Shown in pieces: positions 1-11,900 of a stretch of DNA of 38,658 nucleotides. Made by a program: the position numbers and the translations under genes. The stretch's first letter is position 1. Each line of letters starts with the position of its first letter. The stretch comes from Chitinophaga pinensis. Its GTDB lineage: Bacteria; Bacteroidota; Bacteroidia; Flavobacteriales_D; Crocinitomicaceae. The stretch is from assembly GCA_943324565.2 (NCBI GenBank), contig CALPMC020000020.1, positions 1 through 38,658 of the forward strand, in the 5' to 3' direction. Under the pieces are notes generated by a model. That model searched no databases and was not told the origin of the DNA. It worked only from the letters and a program-made list of their open reading frames with translations.

Positions 1-1439
1 ATGTAGTAACCAAAAACGTTATTAAACGAAACTTTCAAACTTGGAATTCCAGTGCGTTCCGCCTCGCGTTCTTGCAGGCGTTCCAAATAATCTTTTCCGT
101 TGAAGGAAATTTCGCGCAGGTCGTCCAATTCTTGATGAAACCCTGAACGAATGATCATTCCCTTTCCGATTTGTCCAGCTGGATCGTCGCAAAGATTCGT
201 TTCTATCAACTGAATCAGCGTTTCGCAAGCGTTCAATTGCTCCATCATTTTTTTCAGAGAAGCAATTTTATTGTCTTGTAAAAGATTTTTAATCGGTTGA
301 ATTTGCAACAATGTTCGGCGCAAGTGCATCACTTCTTTCGGATTTACTTTTCCAACCGCTACTTTCGAGATCAAACGTTCCAAGTCGCCAATTTCTCGTA
401 AACGTTGTCCTAATTCGAAAGAAATTTCTTCGTTTTTAGTCAAATAATCGACAACATCCAAACGTTCATTGATTGGTTTTTGGTCTTTCAACGGCAATAC
501 CATCCAACGTTTCATCATACGTCCACCCATTGGCGTGTAGGTTTTGTCCAGAAAATCCGCAAGCGTTTTGGCATTTTCATTGGTCGAATACACCAATTCC
601 AAATTTCGGATGGTAAAACGATCGAGCCATACGTATTTCTCTTCTTCGATGCGTGAAATCGCTGTGATGTGCCCTAATTTTTGGTGTTGATTTTCGTTCA
701 AGTAATGAAAAACAGCACCAGCCGCAACAATCGCAAGCGACAAATTCTCGATTCCGAAACCTTTTAAAGAACTCGTTCCGAAGTGTTTATTGAGGTTTTC
801 GTTGGCGTATTCCGTCGTAAAAATCCAATCTTCCAAGCGAAAAGTGTAATGGTTTTCACCAAATTGTCCTTGAAAATCTTTGTTTCTGTTTTTTTGGTAA
901 ATTATTTCACTTGGTTCGAAGCCACTTATTAATTTATCGATGTATTCTCTATTTCCTTCAGCGACTAAAAATTCACCTGTAGAAACGTCGAGAAATGCCA
1001 CTCCAATTTCTTCTTTTCCGAAGTGAATGGCACACAAAAAGTTGTTTTTTCCTTGTTCCAAAACTTGGTCGTTGAACGAAAGTCCCGGTGTCACCAATTC
1101 TGTAACGCCACGCTTCACAATTGTTTTGGTCATTTTTGGATCTTCCAATTGGTCGCAAATAGCCACACGTTGACCTGCGCGCACCAATTTTGGCAAATAC
1201 GTATCCAACGAATGATGCGGAAAGCCTGCCAATTCAATTTCAGCGGCAGTTCCATTTTTGCGTTTGGTTAAAATGATGCCAAGAATCTTCGAAGTTTTGA
1301 TTGCATCTTCGCGGAACGTTTCGTAGAAATCGCCCACACGAAACAACAGCAAAGCCTCTGGGTGACGTGCTTTGATTTGATTGTATTGCTTCATCAACGG
1401 GGTTTCCGCTACGCCTTTGTCATCAAAAGTTTTCGCCAA
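1..1439 (-). CDS. mutS: DNA mismatch repair protein MutS, N-terminal part (3' end outside window)
   Basis: MutS recognises mismatches and small loops in DNA and starts methyl-independent or MutL-dependent repair. About 479 residues are visible, covering the mismatch-binding, connector, core and part of the clamp domains; the ATPase end lies beyond position 1. The N-terminus reads MKQYNQIK then LLFRVGDFYETF, which contains the mismatch-wedging Phe-x-Glu motif (F38, E40 with the start used here). The core has YTPMGGRMMKRWM and the visible part ends at SLKVSFNNVFGYY, a typical MutS stretch. I chose the TTG at 1439 because it gives MAKTFDDKGVAETPLMKQYN, like the MAK...ETPLMKQY starts of relatives. 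The first ATG is at 1394 and an in-frame stop lies 26 nt upstream of the TTG. Identity is very secure; the start is moderately secure. Confidence 0.95.
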   Translation of the reverse strand, partial: MAKTFDDKGVAETPLMKQYNQIKARHPEALLLFRVGDFYETFREDAIKTSKILGIILTKRKNGTAAEIELAGFPHHSLDTYLPKLVRAGQRVAICDQLEDPKMTKTIVKRGVTELVTPGLSFNDQVLEQGKNNFLCAIHFGKEEIGVAFLDVSTGEFLVAEGNREYIDKLISGFEPSEIIYQKNRNKDFQGQFGENHYTFRLEDWIFTTEYANENLNKHFGTSSLKGFGIENLSLAIVAAGAVFHYLNENQHQKLGHITAISRIEEEKYVWLDRFTIRNLELVYSTNENAKTLADFLDKTYTPMGGRMMKRWMVLPLKDQKPINERLDVVDYLTKNEEISFELGQRLREIGDLERLISKVAVGKVNPKEVMHLRRTLLQIQPIKNLLQDNKIASLKKMMEQLNACETLIQLIETNLCDDPAGQIGKGMIIRSGFHQELDDLREISFNGKDYLERLQEREAERTGIPSLKVSFNNVFGYY

Positions 1440-1645
1440 GGGAATTGATTTTAAAATTGAAGCCTAAAGGTAAGGATTTTTTAGAAAAAGGTTGAATGAC
1501 TAGTTTTAAAGTCAAAAAGATAATTCTTTCAAATGAGTGTGCGCATTCTTACCACCAATATTTAAAATCCTAATCCTAATGAAAATCCCAAATTGAGCTA
1601 ATATTTTCATTTTGCTATTCTTTTTCCTTGATGTAAAAGAATCAA

Positions 1646-1661
1646 ATTCGCCGCGGCGAAT
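1646..1661. repeat. GC-rich palindrome TTCGCCGCGGCGAA
   Basis: This is a perfect 16-bp palindrome in an AT-rich intergenic setting, nested inside repeat copy 1. The same 14-bp core recurs at 31366-31379, and near copies lie at 1683-1696, 16214-16227 and 30948-30961. Confidence 0.8.
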
Positions 1662-1682
1662 CAAGGCTCTGAATTTATTTTT

Positions 1683-1696
1683 TCCGCCGAGGCGGA
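1683..1696. repeat. GC-rich palindrome, variant TCCGCCGAGGCGGA
   Basis: This is a second short palindrome within repeat copy 1, 22 bases from the first. It differs from the TTCGCCGCGGCGAA type at a few positions but keeps the inverted symmetry except at the centre. Confidence 0.75.
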
Positions 1697-1992
1697 CGCA
1701 AATTATTGTTTTACATATTTTTACAACTCGTAGCGAACAATTTTAACTCCTTTCTGAAAACTGAAATTTTTTAAAAATGTTCTTACAGAAATTTTAAAAA
1801 TAAACAGTTTCAGTTCAGTAGCTAAAACCAAGAAATTCAAGGCCGAAGATTGTTCGCTAATATTCACAAAATAGCTCTCGCTTCGATTAAATTCTTAATT
1901 TTCAACATTCAAACATTTTTCTGGTACGTTTGCGAACACCCAATTCTTTCATGTATTAAACTAAATTTACTTCAATTATTTATGAAAAAACC

Positions 1993-2664
1993 ATGAAAAA
2001 AAATCTTCTATACATTGTACTCGTTTTTTACATTGCATATTTGGTAACTGTTTGGTTGAAAATGGAAGCAATCAACTACCTCCTTAAACCATTGTTGATT
2101 CCAATGCTAATTACATACACTGCTACTCGATCTAATTTTTCAGGTAAAGGGACTTTAATTAAAGCTTTGGTAATGTCTACATTAGGTGATGTTTTATTAC
2201 TTTTTTCAGATATTCATCAACTGTTCTTTATTAGCGGTTTAATTTCATTTTTGATTGCACATGTAATTTATATTCGACTCTTTTTAAAAAAGTTAAATGC
2301 TCGTTTCTCCATCATTTGGGCTTTTAGCTCACTTGTGTTTCTAGGAATTTATTTATTCTTTTTTCTTGCTACAATGTGGGGTAATTTAAAAACGATGAAG
2401 ATTCCTGTGTCCATTTACGCTTTGGTAATCTCTGCAATGTTATTTGTGGTGATTCAATTAGTCGTTTCTAAAACCTTACGAAAAGGAGAATATGTTCTGT
2501 TTGGAGCGCTTTTATTTGTGACTTCAGATAGCTTACTTGCTTGGAATATGTTTTATCAAGAAATTAACCATGGTTCCTTTTGGGTAATGAGTACTTATCT
2601 TTTTGCACAGCTTTTTATAGTTTATGGATGGGTAAATTCTAAAAAGAAAGAGGTTAAAGAATAA
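1993..2664 (+). CDS. YhhN/TMEM86 family membrane protein (lysoplasmalogenase-like)
   Basis: This 223-residue protein has about eight hydrophobic segments and almost no soluble part. Family-typical stretches are KPLLIPML (about residues 32-39), GDVLLLFSD (about 65-73), FISGLISFLIAHVIYI, GALLFVTSDSLLAWN and STYLFAQLFIVYGW. These match the YhhN family, whose animal member TMEM86B hydrolyses the vinyl-ether bond of lysoplasmalogens; most bacterial members have no proven substrate. It probably lies in the inner membrane. It stands alone, divergent from mutS and convergent with the giant adhesin gene. The ATG at 1993 is the only sensible start. Family assignment is confident; the enzyme activity is inferred from the family only. 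Confidence 0.85.
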   Translation: MKKNLLYIVLVFYIAYLVTVWLKMEAINYLLKPLLIPMLITYTATRSNFSGKGTLIKALVMSTLGDVLLLFSDIHQLFFISGLISFLIAHVIYIRLFLKKLNARFSIIWAFSSLVFLGIYLFFFLATMWGNLKTMKIPVSIYALVISAMLFVVIQLVVSKTLRKGEYVLFGALLFVTSDSLLAWNMFYQEINHGSFWVMSTYLFAQLFIVYGWVNSKKKEVKE

Positions 2665-2891
2665 TCAATTTAGGGTCTGCTGACCAAGATAGTAGCATCG
2701 CAGATAAAAACAAAAAAACTAATTATTGCTAGTTTTTACTTCAATCTCAATAACTAAGTGCATGGCTTTTGGAGAAAATCGCTGTGTATCAACTTCACAA
2801 AAATAGTTTTGTCTTTATTTCCTATAACCTTCAATGTTAATAATCGATTTAACTTACTAAATCTGTACTCATTTAATTTTACAACAAACAA

Positions 2892-2917
2892 AAAAGGCTA
2901 TCCTGAGATAGCCTTTT
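2892..2917. terminator. Bidirectional hairpin terminator between YhhN-like gene and adhesin
   Basis: An 11-bp perfect stem, AAAAGGCTATC paired with GATAGCCTTTT, encloses a 4-base loop. A-rich flanks on the plus strand become a T-tract on the minus strand. It lies 20 bp beyond the adhesin stop codon, so it most clearly ends adhesin transcription, and it could also stop reads from 1993-2664. Confidence 0.88.
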
Positions 2918-2937
2918 CATGAGAATAATTATACGTT

Positions 2938-5900
2938 TTACTTAACACTGTGTTTTACTACTTCAGTAGAGTTCATGCCGTTACTAATTGAAATGTAATA
3001 AATACCCGGTGCCATGTTTTCATTCAAGTAGAATAGGTTTGTTCCTTCATCCACTTGTATTTCTTTCATTGAAATTACAGTTCCTTTGGTATCAATCACT
3101 TTAATTGTTGCTTTACCAATTAGTGAATTATTGTTAACCAATACTTGGAAAGAGGCATCACTTGGATTTGGTAATGTTTTAATGAAGTTTCCATTTTCTT
3201 CACAACTCACTAAAATCGGATCATACAATTTCTCATTTCCATCTTTATCCACTTGACGCAAACGGTAATAATTGAAAACATTGGTTGCTGTATTGTCTTC
3301 TAAAGTGTAAGTTAACAATTCCGTTGAATTTTCAGCAGATGGAACAGTAGAAATTAATCTCCATGTAGTTCCGTCATTCGATTTCTCGATATCAAAGTGT
3401 GAACTATTTTGCTCAGATGCGGTTTTCCATGTAAGGTTTACTAATCCATTATCACAAGCTCCCGAGAAGGAAACGAGCTCAACAGGAAGAGGCGTTTCAT
3501 TGTCTCCTCCTCCATTAAACCAACTGAAACCTGTAACGCCAATCTCTTCCAATAAATAATCACCCGAAGATAATATTGATTGATTTGAGCCTTGATTACC
3601 AGCAACTACCCATGAATTATGATCAGGACCTTTTGCACTAATAATCCTTACCCTTGAAATCTCAGCAATAACATTACCATTAGAACCAGCAGGTGGAACT
3701 CCTGGTAATAATGTACTTGGATTATTCAAGCGAAGTTTCAGCGTGTAAGGAGTTGTATTCATTGCCTGATACGCTTGACCAGCTGCATTATATGGTGTAA
3801 TATCCCAATATCCTTCCTCTTCATAGTTTTGAATATACTGTGTGGAGGTCCAAATTGGTTCAGATAAAGCAAGACTAGGTGCTTGTGCAATATAATTAGC
3901 AATGATATAACCACCAGCTGCTGGAGCAGAGGTAAAGTTAATCTGAGTATATCGGTTCGTTACTCCTTTTCCAGGAACATCAGCTCCAACTGGGAAGATT
4001 CCACTTGCTTGAGACGAGTTCGTTCCAGCAGCAAACCAACGTTTCATTGGTCCACGAACTGTTCCTGCTGTCCAAGAAACCAAACCTACACTTGAGGCGT
4101 CAGTTCCAACTTCGAGAATATTTGTCGCATCGGTGATAATATCCCCTTGAGTCATCGTCAATGTACCAGCTACTTTTGCAGGTTGTTCTAAAGTCACTGT
4201 TCCTGATTCTTTATCCACAATTACATTGTTGAAGTTAGAAATGAGCCCTGTACCTTTAATTTTTTGGTTTGCAGTACCTGTGAATCTTATGGTACCAGTA
4301 TTAGGATTAATTGTACCATTATTGTTGAAATCACCCGTCAAAGCCAAAGATCCACTTGATAAATTCAAAGTCGCCCCCTCTCCAACATAAATATTTCCTG
4401 CTGTTTCACCATTACCTAATGCAGGTGAATTAGAACTATTTACACATGCACCAGCGGCATTATTTGAAAGTGTATACACTTTAGTTGTTGATGATGGTTC
4501 TCCTGTTGACATACGAATCCAACGAGCTACACTGTTTGTTACAGTATATAGATACCAATTACTTGAAGTGCTCCAGTTTGCATCTGTCAAACCATTCCAA
4601 AGTACATCTCCAGCCTCAACGACAGCTGAAATTGCTGCAAAAGAAGGTTGTTTAAAATCAACTGTGATGGTATCACGTGTGTAACAGAAATTTCCACTCG
4701 TTTCTCTTGTGTGGGACCAAACTAGTTTTTTAGCAGCACCTCCCAACGCAGAATTAGCTGCTGTGAATGTTGTGCTTGTAGCTGAAGCATTTGCTGGAGT
4801 AATATCTGCACCTCCAACAACTGACCAACTACCTACAGACTCTGCTCCAGGACTATTGGCTACAACGTCAACTGTATTTTTTCCACACAAAGTTGCATCG
4901 GTAATATCAGCAGTTGAAATAGTTGCGTTTGTTGTTGGTGAAGCATATACATTCAACGCTACAGTACTAGAAGTTGCATTACCACATCCACCTGTAACTA
5001 CAACTGAATAGTTACCATCATTAGCAGTTGCTGTACTTGGAATATTATAAGATGCAGAATTAGTCCCTACGTTTGTTGCACCATATTTCCATTGATATGA
5101 AAGAGATCCTGTTCCGGCTGCAACAACTGTAAAGGTTGTATTCTGACCTTCACAACCTGCTGTTCCAACTGGTTGAGTTGTAATGGATGTTGCAGGATTT
5201 ACGGTTAGTAATGCTGCATTCGAAGTAGTTGTACCACAACTTCCTGTTACATCTACAGTATATGAACCTGCGTTTATGCTTTGTGCATTTGAAACAGCAA
5301 GCGAAGAACTATTCGTTCCGACATTGGTACCGTTTCTTTTCCATTGGTAAGACAAAGTTCCTTGACCTGTTGCAGATACAGAGAAATTAGCTGTATTATT
5401 TTGACAAAGGGTAGATGCGCTAGGTTGAGTAGAGATAACCGTTGCTGGTTGAACTGAAAGTGCAGCAGCATTTGAGGTAAGTGCACCACATCCTCCTGTT
5501 ACAATAACCCTATAGCTACCTGCGTTTGAAGATGTTACTCCTGAAGCTGTATAGCTTGAATTGGTAGCAGTATTAATAGGGGATCCTCCAAATGTCCACT
5601 GATAGGTCAAAGTACCTTGACCTGCAGCTGTAACACTGAAGTTCGCATCGTTATTTGTACATGTTGTAACCGCGGCCGGGTGAACAGAAATACTTGTTGG
5701 TGTATTGATTGTAAATGCTGCAGTATTCGATGTTACATTTCCACATGCTCCCGTAACAACTACCGTATAATCTGCTACATCACCTGCACCAACTCCTGAT
5801 AAAGTTAAGGAACTAGAAGTTGCTGTACCGTTAGCTGTAATATTGACCGTATTCTTTTTCCATTGGTAGGTTAACGTACCCTGACCTGCTCCCGTTACAG

Positions 5901-8900
5901 TAAAGTTTGCTGTACCCGATGCACATGCTGAAGTAGCACTTGGTTGAGCGGTTATTGATGTTGCAGTATTTACTGTGGTAGTAATTGCAGAACTTGTTGC
6001 TGATGGTTGAGTTACACAAAGACCATTTAAACTTGAAGTCATAGTTAAGGTAATTTGATCTCCGTTTACTAAACCTGTAGTAGTATAAGTTGAATTGGTT
6101 GCTCCTGATATCGCTACTCCACCTTTTTTCCATACGTAACTTGGTGTTGCACCCATATTTGCAGATGTATTCACACTGAACGTAACAGATGTCCCAGGAC
6201 AAATTGCAGCTATTGCAGAGCTTTGAATTGATACAGTAGGTGTTGAAGCCGAACTTGTCAATGTTATCGTACTACTATTTGTAGCTGACGCACTTGTTAA
6301 ACACGTCTGAGCCGATGGTGTCATTGCTACATAAATTTGATCGTTATTAGCAGGTGAAGCTAATTCATACGTAGTTGAATTTGTACCTACCGTTGCACCA
6401 TTCAAATACCATTGATATGTTGGTGAAGCACCACCATTTGTTGGCGTTGCAGTAAAGGTAATAGAACCACCACCACAAGCGGAAGTTGAAGACGCCGAAT
6501 TGGATACCGAAGCAGTAATGTTCGGATTGACAGTTACAGTGATTGTTGCCCTAGAGGACTCACAATTGGAAGCTGAACGCTGAGCTACATAGTAATCAGT
6601 ATTACCAGCTGTGGATGTAGAAGGTGTTATTGCTGTTGTTGAACCAGAACCACCTGTTGGAACGGTGTACCAATACAATGTATTTCCAACTCCAGCTGTT
6701 GCTGTAAGGGCAGAAGCGCTCGCATTTTGACAATATGCACTTGGATTGGATGCCGAAGGTGCACTTGGGGTTGCATTTATTGTTGCCGTAACCGATGTTC
6801 TGCTACTTTCACAACTATTCGTACCAACCTCAGATACATAATAGGTTAATGTAGTAGCGGTTGAAGTGGAAGGCGTTGGAGCGCCTGCTAATGGTGTTCC
6901 ACCTGTAGAAACTGTATACCAGTTTTGTGTGTTGGAACCTACCGGTGTACTTGCAGTCATAGGGCTTGAAGTAGCGCCTTGACAATACGAAACTGCTGAA
7001 GCAGTTGGTGCTGTTGGAACCGCTTTTGTTGTAAATGTAACCCCAGTTCTAGAGCTACTCACACAGCCTGTAGTTGTATTTCTAGCTTGCGCATAATAGG
7101 TTGCTGTAGCATTTGCAGGAACTGAATACGACGTAACACCTGTTCCGTTTGAGGGCGATGCTAACACAGAACCACTGCTTGAAGCTGCGTACCAATCTGC
7201 TGTTTCGCCTGAACCAACAGAAACCACTAAGTTTTGGTTGGCCGCATTAGCACATTCTGTTACATTACCGGCAGATACCGGTGCTGATGGCAAAGCATTT
7301 ACTGTAATACTCACCGATTGTGTAGTTGTACATTGTGTATTTGGATTTGTTGCCGCAACACTGTAGGAAACTGTACCAGGTGTATTTAAATTTGCGGTTG
7401 TGTAACCTGTTGAGGTTGCACCATCGATATTTGAACCACCTGTTGCCCATTGGAAAGTGTAGTTGGCACCTGGAATAAATTTCCATGCGGTATTTGTTAT
7501 AGTTCCTGTATTTGAATAGGCAGTTGCACCAATCGTTTGTGTTAAATCTTGGAGACCAACAACTCTATTTGAAGATGTTCCAAAGGCACTTGAGTTTGTA
7601 ACATGAATTTCAACAATACCCGTTGTTTCACATAATTTTATTTGAACTGTATTTGTCCCCCCTGAATATCCTGCCACATTTAGATATTCTATAACAAACT
7701 TACGGGTTGGGGCAATACCATCTGTAAAAACCCTCAAAACTCCACTTGTAAAATTTAAATCTACAGCTGCTGCTGCAATAATATTAGCAGGATAAGCTAC
7801 ATTAGGAAAATCTCCTGAATTGTAAGTATATTGACCCAAACCGGCAGATGATCCAAATTGTAGAACACCATTTGTTCCAATGTTTACTGTAGTATATGGG
7901 TTGCCAAAGAAATTATATGTAAAAGGAATTACAACATCGTTAGCACTTCCATCATCTACATTACATGCGTTACACAAAACTGTTGGTGAAACGGCAGTAG
8001 ATGGCGCAAAAGTCATTGTTGAATAAGTAAACCCAGAACTTGACAAATTCGAAGCTAACACTGCTGGATTACCCGCACAAACCGCCGTTGGTGTCGATGT
8101 TGGTGTAAATGCAACTGCATCGATCACACCTACTGTTTGCGTGCCAGAAACGGATCCACAACCTGCTACTGTTGCATTAATGGTGTAGGGAGTTGTGGTT
8201 GTTGGACTCGCCACTGTGGACGCTCCTGAAGTTGTAGATAAGTTTGTGTTTGGAGACCATGTTATTGCAGAACCACCCGTTAATTGCGCACTTAAGGTTA
8301 CAGAACCACCTGCCTGACAAATAAGTCCATTTGCAGGGTTGGAAACTACCATCGGACGTACAGTAAAAGAAACTGCTGTTCTCGATGCGCTGGCACATGC
8401 ACCGTTGTTATCTTCCGCATAATAGGTTTCTGTTCCTGAGGCGCACTCTACTGGTGTTTGCCAATTATCCCCTGAACCAACAGAAGAACCTCCTGAAGCA
8501 GCTGTGTACCATAAGGTATTAGCTCCTGCAGAGGATGTTAAGGTTGTTGCACCACCCACATTGATAATTGATGAACCTGAAACAGATGCTGTTGGAGTTG
8601 AAGGAGCCGTACCTGCTACCGTTACTGAAACTGCATCAGAGGCGGAGCAGCCGTTCTGAGTAGAGGTTAATGTATAAACCGTTGTTGTAGTTGGACTAGC
8701 TATCGGATTTGAAATACTTGAACTCGAGAGTGCCGTCGAAGGTGACCACGAAAAATTCGAATGAGTAATGGTAATAAATGGTCTTCGTGTACTTAATGTT
8801 CCAACAGAAGTGGCACATTGCGGACTTGCGCCATCTGCAGTTGCTTGATTACTCACATTACCTGCTGCAGCCAAAGCTTTAACTGTAGCAGTTGTCGATC

Positions 8901-11900
8901 CAGTTACGTTTTCAGTAAAACAATAATTAAAGACTAAATTATCAGTTCCGTTCCAAGCAGTAGTAGGAATGCTAAATGTAAATGTTTTAACTCCAACTGC
9001 ACCCGTAAAACTACCTGTATACGCGGTTGTAAAACCCGTTAAAAAAGTTGTTGTTAAAGTCGTTGTAGCACTTGAAATAAACTTGTAACCAATTTCCATA
9101 GAGGAGCGATTTTCACCTGCTACAGTTACTTCTAACGAAATACTTTTTATTGTAGACCCAGCAGTCATTCCTGATGCTGTTAGTTCTGCTGCTGTATATA
9201 AATTTTGGGTTCGAGCATTTCCCCAGCCTGTTCGTAAAGGATTACCTGCATTGGCTACGAGTGTTCCACTTTGAGCTGCAGGTGTGCCAGTCTGATCTGC
9301 AACTGCTACACCTAATTGAACTGATTGACCAGAACATACAGTTGCGTCAGCACCAGCGTTTACTGTAGGTCCAGCGATAATAGTGGTTGCCGTAGAACTC
9401 GTTGCCGATACTGCAGAGCAACTGCCAGAAGTATAATTTACAGATACTGTTTTACTACCTGTTGTTAAATACTTTAATGTAACGGTATTATCTGAACTTG
9501 TACCACCAGAAGTGATTGTGTAATCTGTGTTTAATGTTCCAGGGAAGGTCCATACATAGTTTGATTGACCAGCCTGCGTGGTATAAGTTAAAGCTGTATT
9601 TGAACAACCTGTTGCTCCTGGCTGAGCGGCGAATGTTACGGTAGGGGTAGCATTTACCGTTGCGGTAACAGCTGTTCTAGCGGCGGTAGTACAACTGTTG
9701 GCAGTTGCGTCAACATAATAAGTAGTTGTTGTACTTATTGATGGTGTTGTGTAGCTTATTCCTGTTCCTAAACTAGCGCCACCCGATGCTGCTGCATACC
9801 AATTTATGGTACCTGAACTCGCTGTTGCTCCTAATACTACCGTTCCAGTTCCACATCGTGAATTCGGTGTTGTTCCGGTAATGGTTGGTATATCATTCAC
9901 TGTAGCAATAATTGCTGTTCTAGAACCAGTTGTACACCCACTTGATGTTGCATCAACATAATAAGTTGTTGTTGAACTAAGGGAAGGTGTTGTATAACTT
10001 GTTCCTGTTCCTAAACTAGCACCACCAGAGGCAGCTGCATACCAATTTATAGTACCTGCACTTGCTGTTGCTCCAAGAGCAACTGTTCCGGAACCACAAC
10101 GAGAAGCTGGAGTTGTTCCAGCTATAGTTGGAATCGCATTTACTGTAACCGTTATTGCGTTGGATGTAACAGACGGAGTACATGTACCACTCACCACACA
10201 GTCGTAGCTTCCTGCATCAGAAGTTGTAGGATTTGTTAATGTTAACGAAGCTGTTGTTGCACCACCGAACACACCTCCATTCGAAATGTTTACGCCACCT
10301 TTTCTCCATTGGTAGCTCAATCCAGCACCAGTTGATGTAACGGTCATTGTTTGCGTTCCACTGCCTGAACAAGTTGCCGTTGGCGTTGTTGGTTGACCTG
10401 TAATTGCTGGAAGCGCATTAACAGTAAGTGTTCCGTTTACGTTTGTTGTACCATTCCAAGGACCGGCGTTAAAGCCTCCATAAATTGTACAACCATTGTA
10501 CGTGAAACGCATTGTATAATAATAGGTTCCTGCAGTTAGAGAAGAACCAAAGGTTCCTACAAATTCATCGTCGTTGATTTGTTGGGCGTTAAAAGAAGCA
10601 CTGCCCCATGTCCAACTACCTCCAGATGGATCTGAATTTGAAGAACTATAACCATACTGAGCTGTAATACCTGCTCCTGCTCCTGCTGCCTCCGTAACGC
10701 CCGATTCATAAACTTTTCCATAAATACTTGCATTACCTCCTACACAGATAGCTGCTGTTGATGGGAACTGTAGGTTTGCAAAATCTAATGTTTCGCTAAC
10801 TGTTATCGTTCCCGTAAAACTAAATGCACAGTTTGAAGTTCCAGAGGTTGCATATGTATAGGTATAAACTCCAGATGCTGATGGTGTTCCACTTATTGTC
10901 AATACGCCTCCACTAACTGAACCAGATATTCCTGTTGGTAAAGAACCAGAAGTAAGTGTAGCGTTATTCGCCCCATTTCCTAAAGTATAAGTAATATTTG
11001 TAATTGCTGTTCCTTTACAAACGGTTTGAGCGTTGGTACCAACAGCCGATGATAGTGCAGCAGTTTGAGAAGCAGGAACAGTAGCTGTTCCATTTGACCC
11101 GCCACTTCCATAAACACCACCATATCCACCATATATTGGACAACCCGCATACGAATATCTATAGGCATAATACCATGTTCCTTGTGTTAAGCCAGCACCT
11201 AGATCTGCACGGAACTCGTCGTTATTACCAGATTCAGTATTATATGTTGCAGAAGTCCAATTTGTCCACGTATTTGGATTGGTGTTAGTTGAACTCCATC
11301 CTAAATCTGCTGTGAGACTTGCTCCCTGTCCAACCCCCGGTGTTGTTCCTAAACGATAAACTTGACCATAAAAAGTAACAGTAGATCCACAAATAGATTG
11401 AGGAGAAGCTGGAGATTGGATATTCCCCCAAGAGGCTGGTGTAATCACTACATAAGACGCTGAAGCAGCACTTAAACATTTACCACTTTCTGTTTGGGTA
11501 GCGGTAAGAACATCAGCAGCAGCTAATGTTGAAACTGTTGCAGACCATGTACCGCTACTTACTGTAGCTGTTCCAATACTTAACCCGCCTCTTATTACTG
11601 AAATAGTTGATCCATTTACCCCGGTTCCTGAAACTGTTGTGTTTCCGGGACATATTGGGCCTGTAATGACTGGAGCTGCTGAAACAGATTGAACTGTGTT
11701 TGAACCTGAAGCAGCACTCACACATTTACCAGATTCTGTTTGAGTTGCTGTTAATACATCTGCAGCAGCTAATGTAGAAACCGTCGCAGACCATGTGCCA
11801 CCTGATACAGTTGCTGTTCCGATAGAAGAACCACTTCTTATAACACTTATCGTAGAACCATTAATTCCAGTTCCAGTAACAGTTGTGGTACCAGGACAAT

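Larger units (their letters stand above)
1611..1886 (-). repeat. ~276-bp interspersed hairpin repeat, copy 1
   Basis: Read on the minus strand, this matches 29468-29742 on the plus strand almost end to end, with interruptions. Shared blocks include GGCCTTGAATTT, GGTTTTAGCTACTGAACTG, TTTCTGTAAGAACAT, CAGAAAGGAG, TTCAGAGCCTTGATT and ATCAAGGAAAAAGAA. Nested inverted arms (GCGAAC/GTTCGC, TTTTAGCT/AGTTAAAA and CTGAAACTG/CAGTTTTCAG) allow a long hairpin. The AGTTAAAA arm differs from copy 2 by one change that keeps a G-U pair in RNA. Two 14-bp GC-rich palindromes sit inside this copy where copy 2 has unrelated sequence. No ORF and no transposase are present, so a non-autonomous element or a structured RNA are both possible. 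Confidence 0.85.
1440..1992. other. Gene-free intergenic region with a structured repeat
   Basis: This 553-bp gap separates divergent mutS and the YhhN-like gene. I see no credible ORF. It holds one copy of the ~276-bp repeat (1611-1886) and two GC-rich palindromes (1646-1661 and 1683-1696). The last 100 bases before 1993 are AT-rich and probably hold the promoter of the plus-strand gene, but I see no clean TAnnTTTG element. A five-codon ORF (ATG at 1982) overlaps the region just before the real start and is probably fortuitous. Confidence 0.7.

Noticed and set aside
1023..1271. Plus-strand open frame of 82 codons within mutS
   Set aside because: It is antisense to a clearly conserved MutS coding stretch.
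1982..1996. Five-codon ORF just before the YhhN-like gene as a regulatory leader
   Set aside because: The repeated ATGAAAAAA word in A-rich sequence explains it; there is no sign of attenuation structure.
4709..5011. Plus-strand 100-codon open frame in the adhesin region
   Set aside because: It is a shadow of the Ala/Thr/Ser-rich minus-strand reading frame with no independent features.
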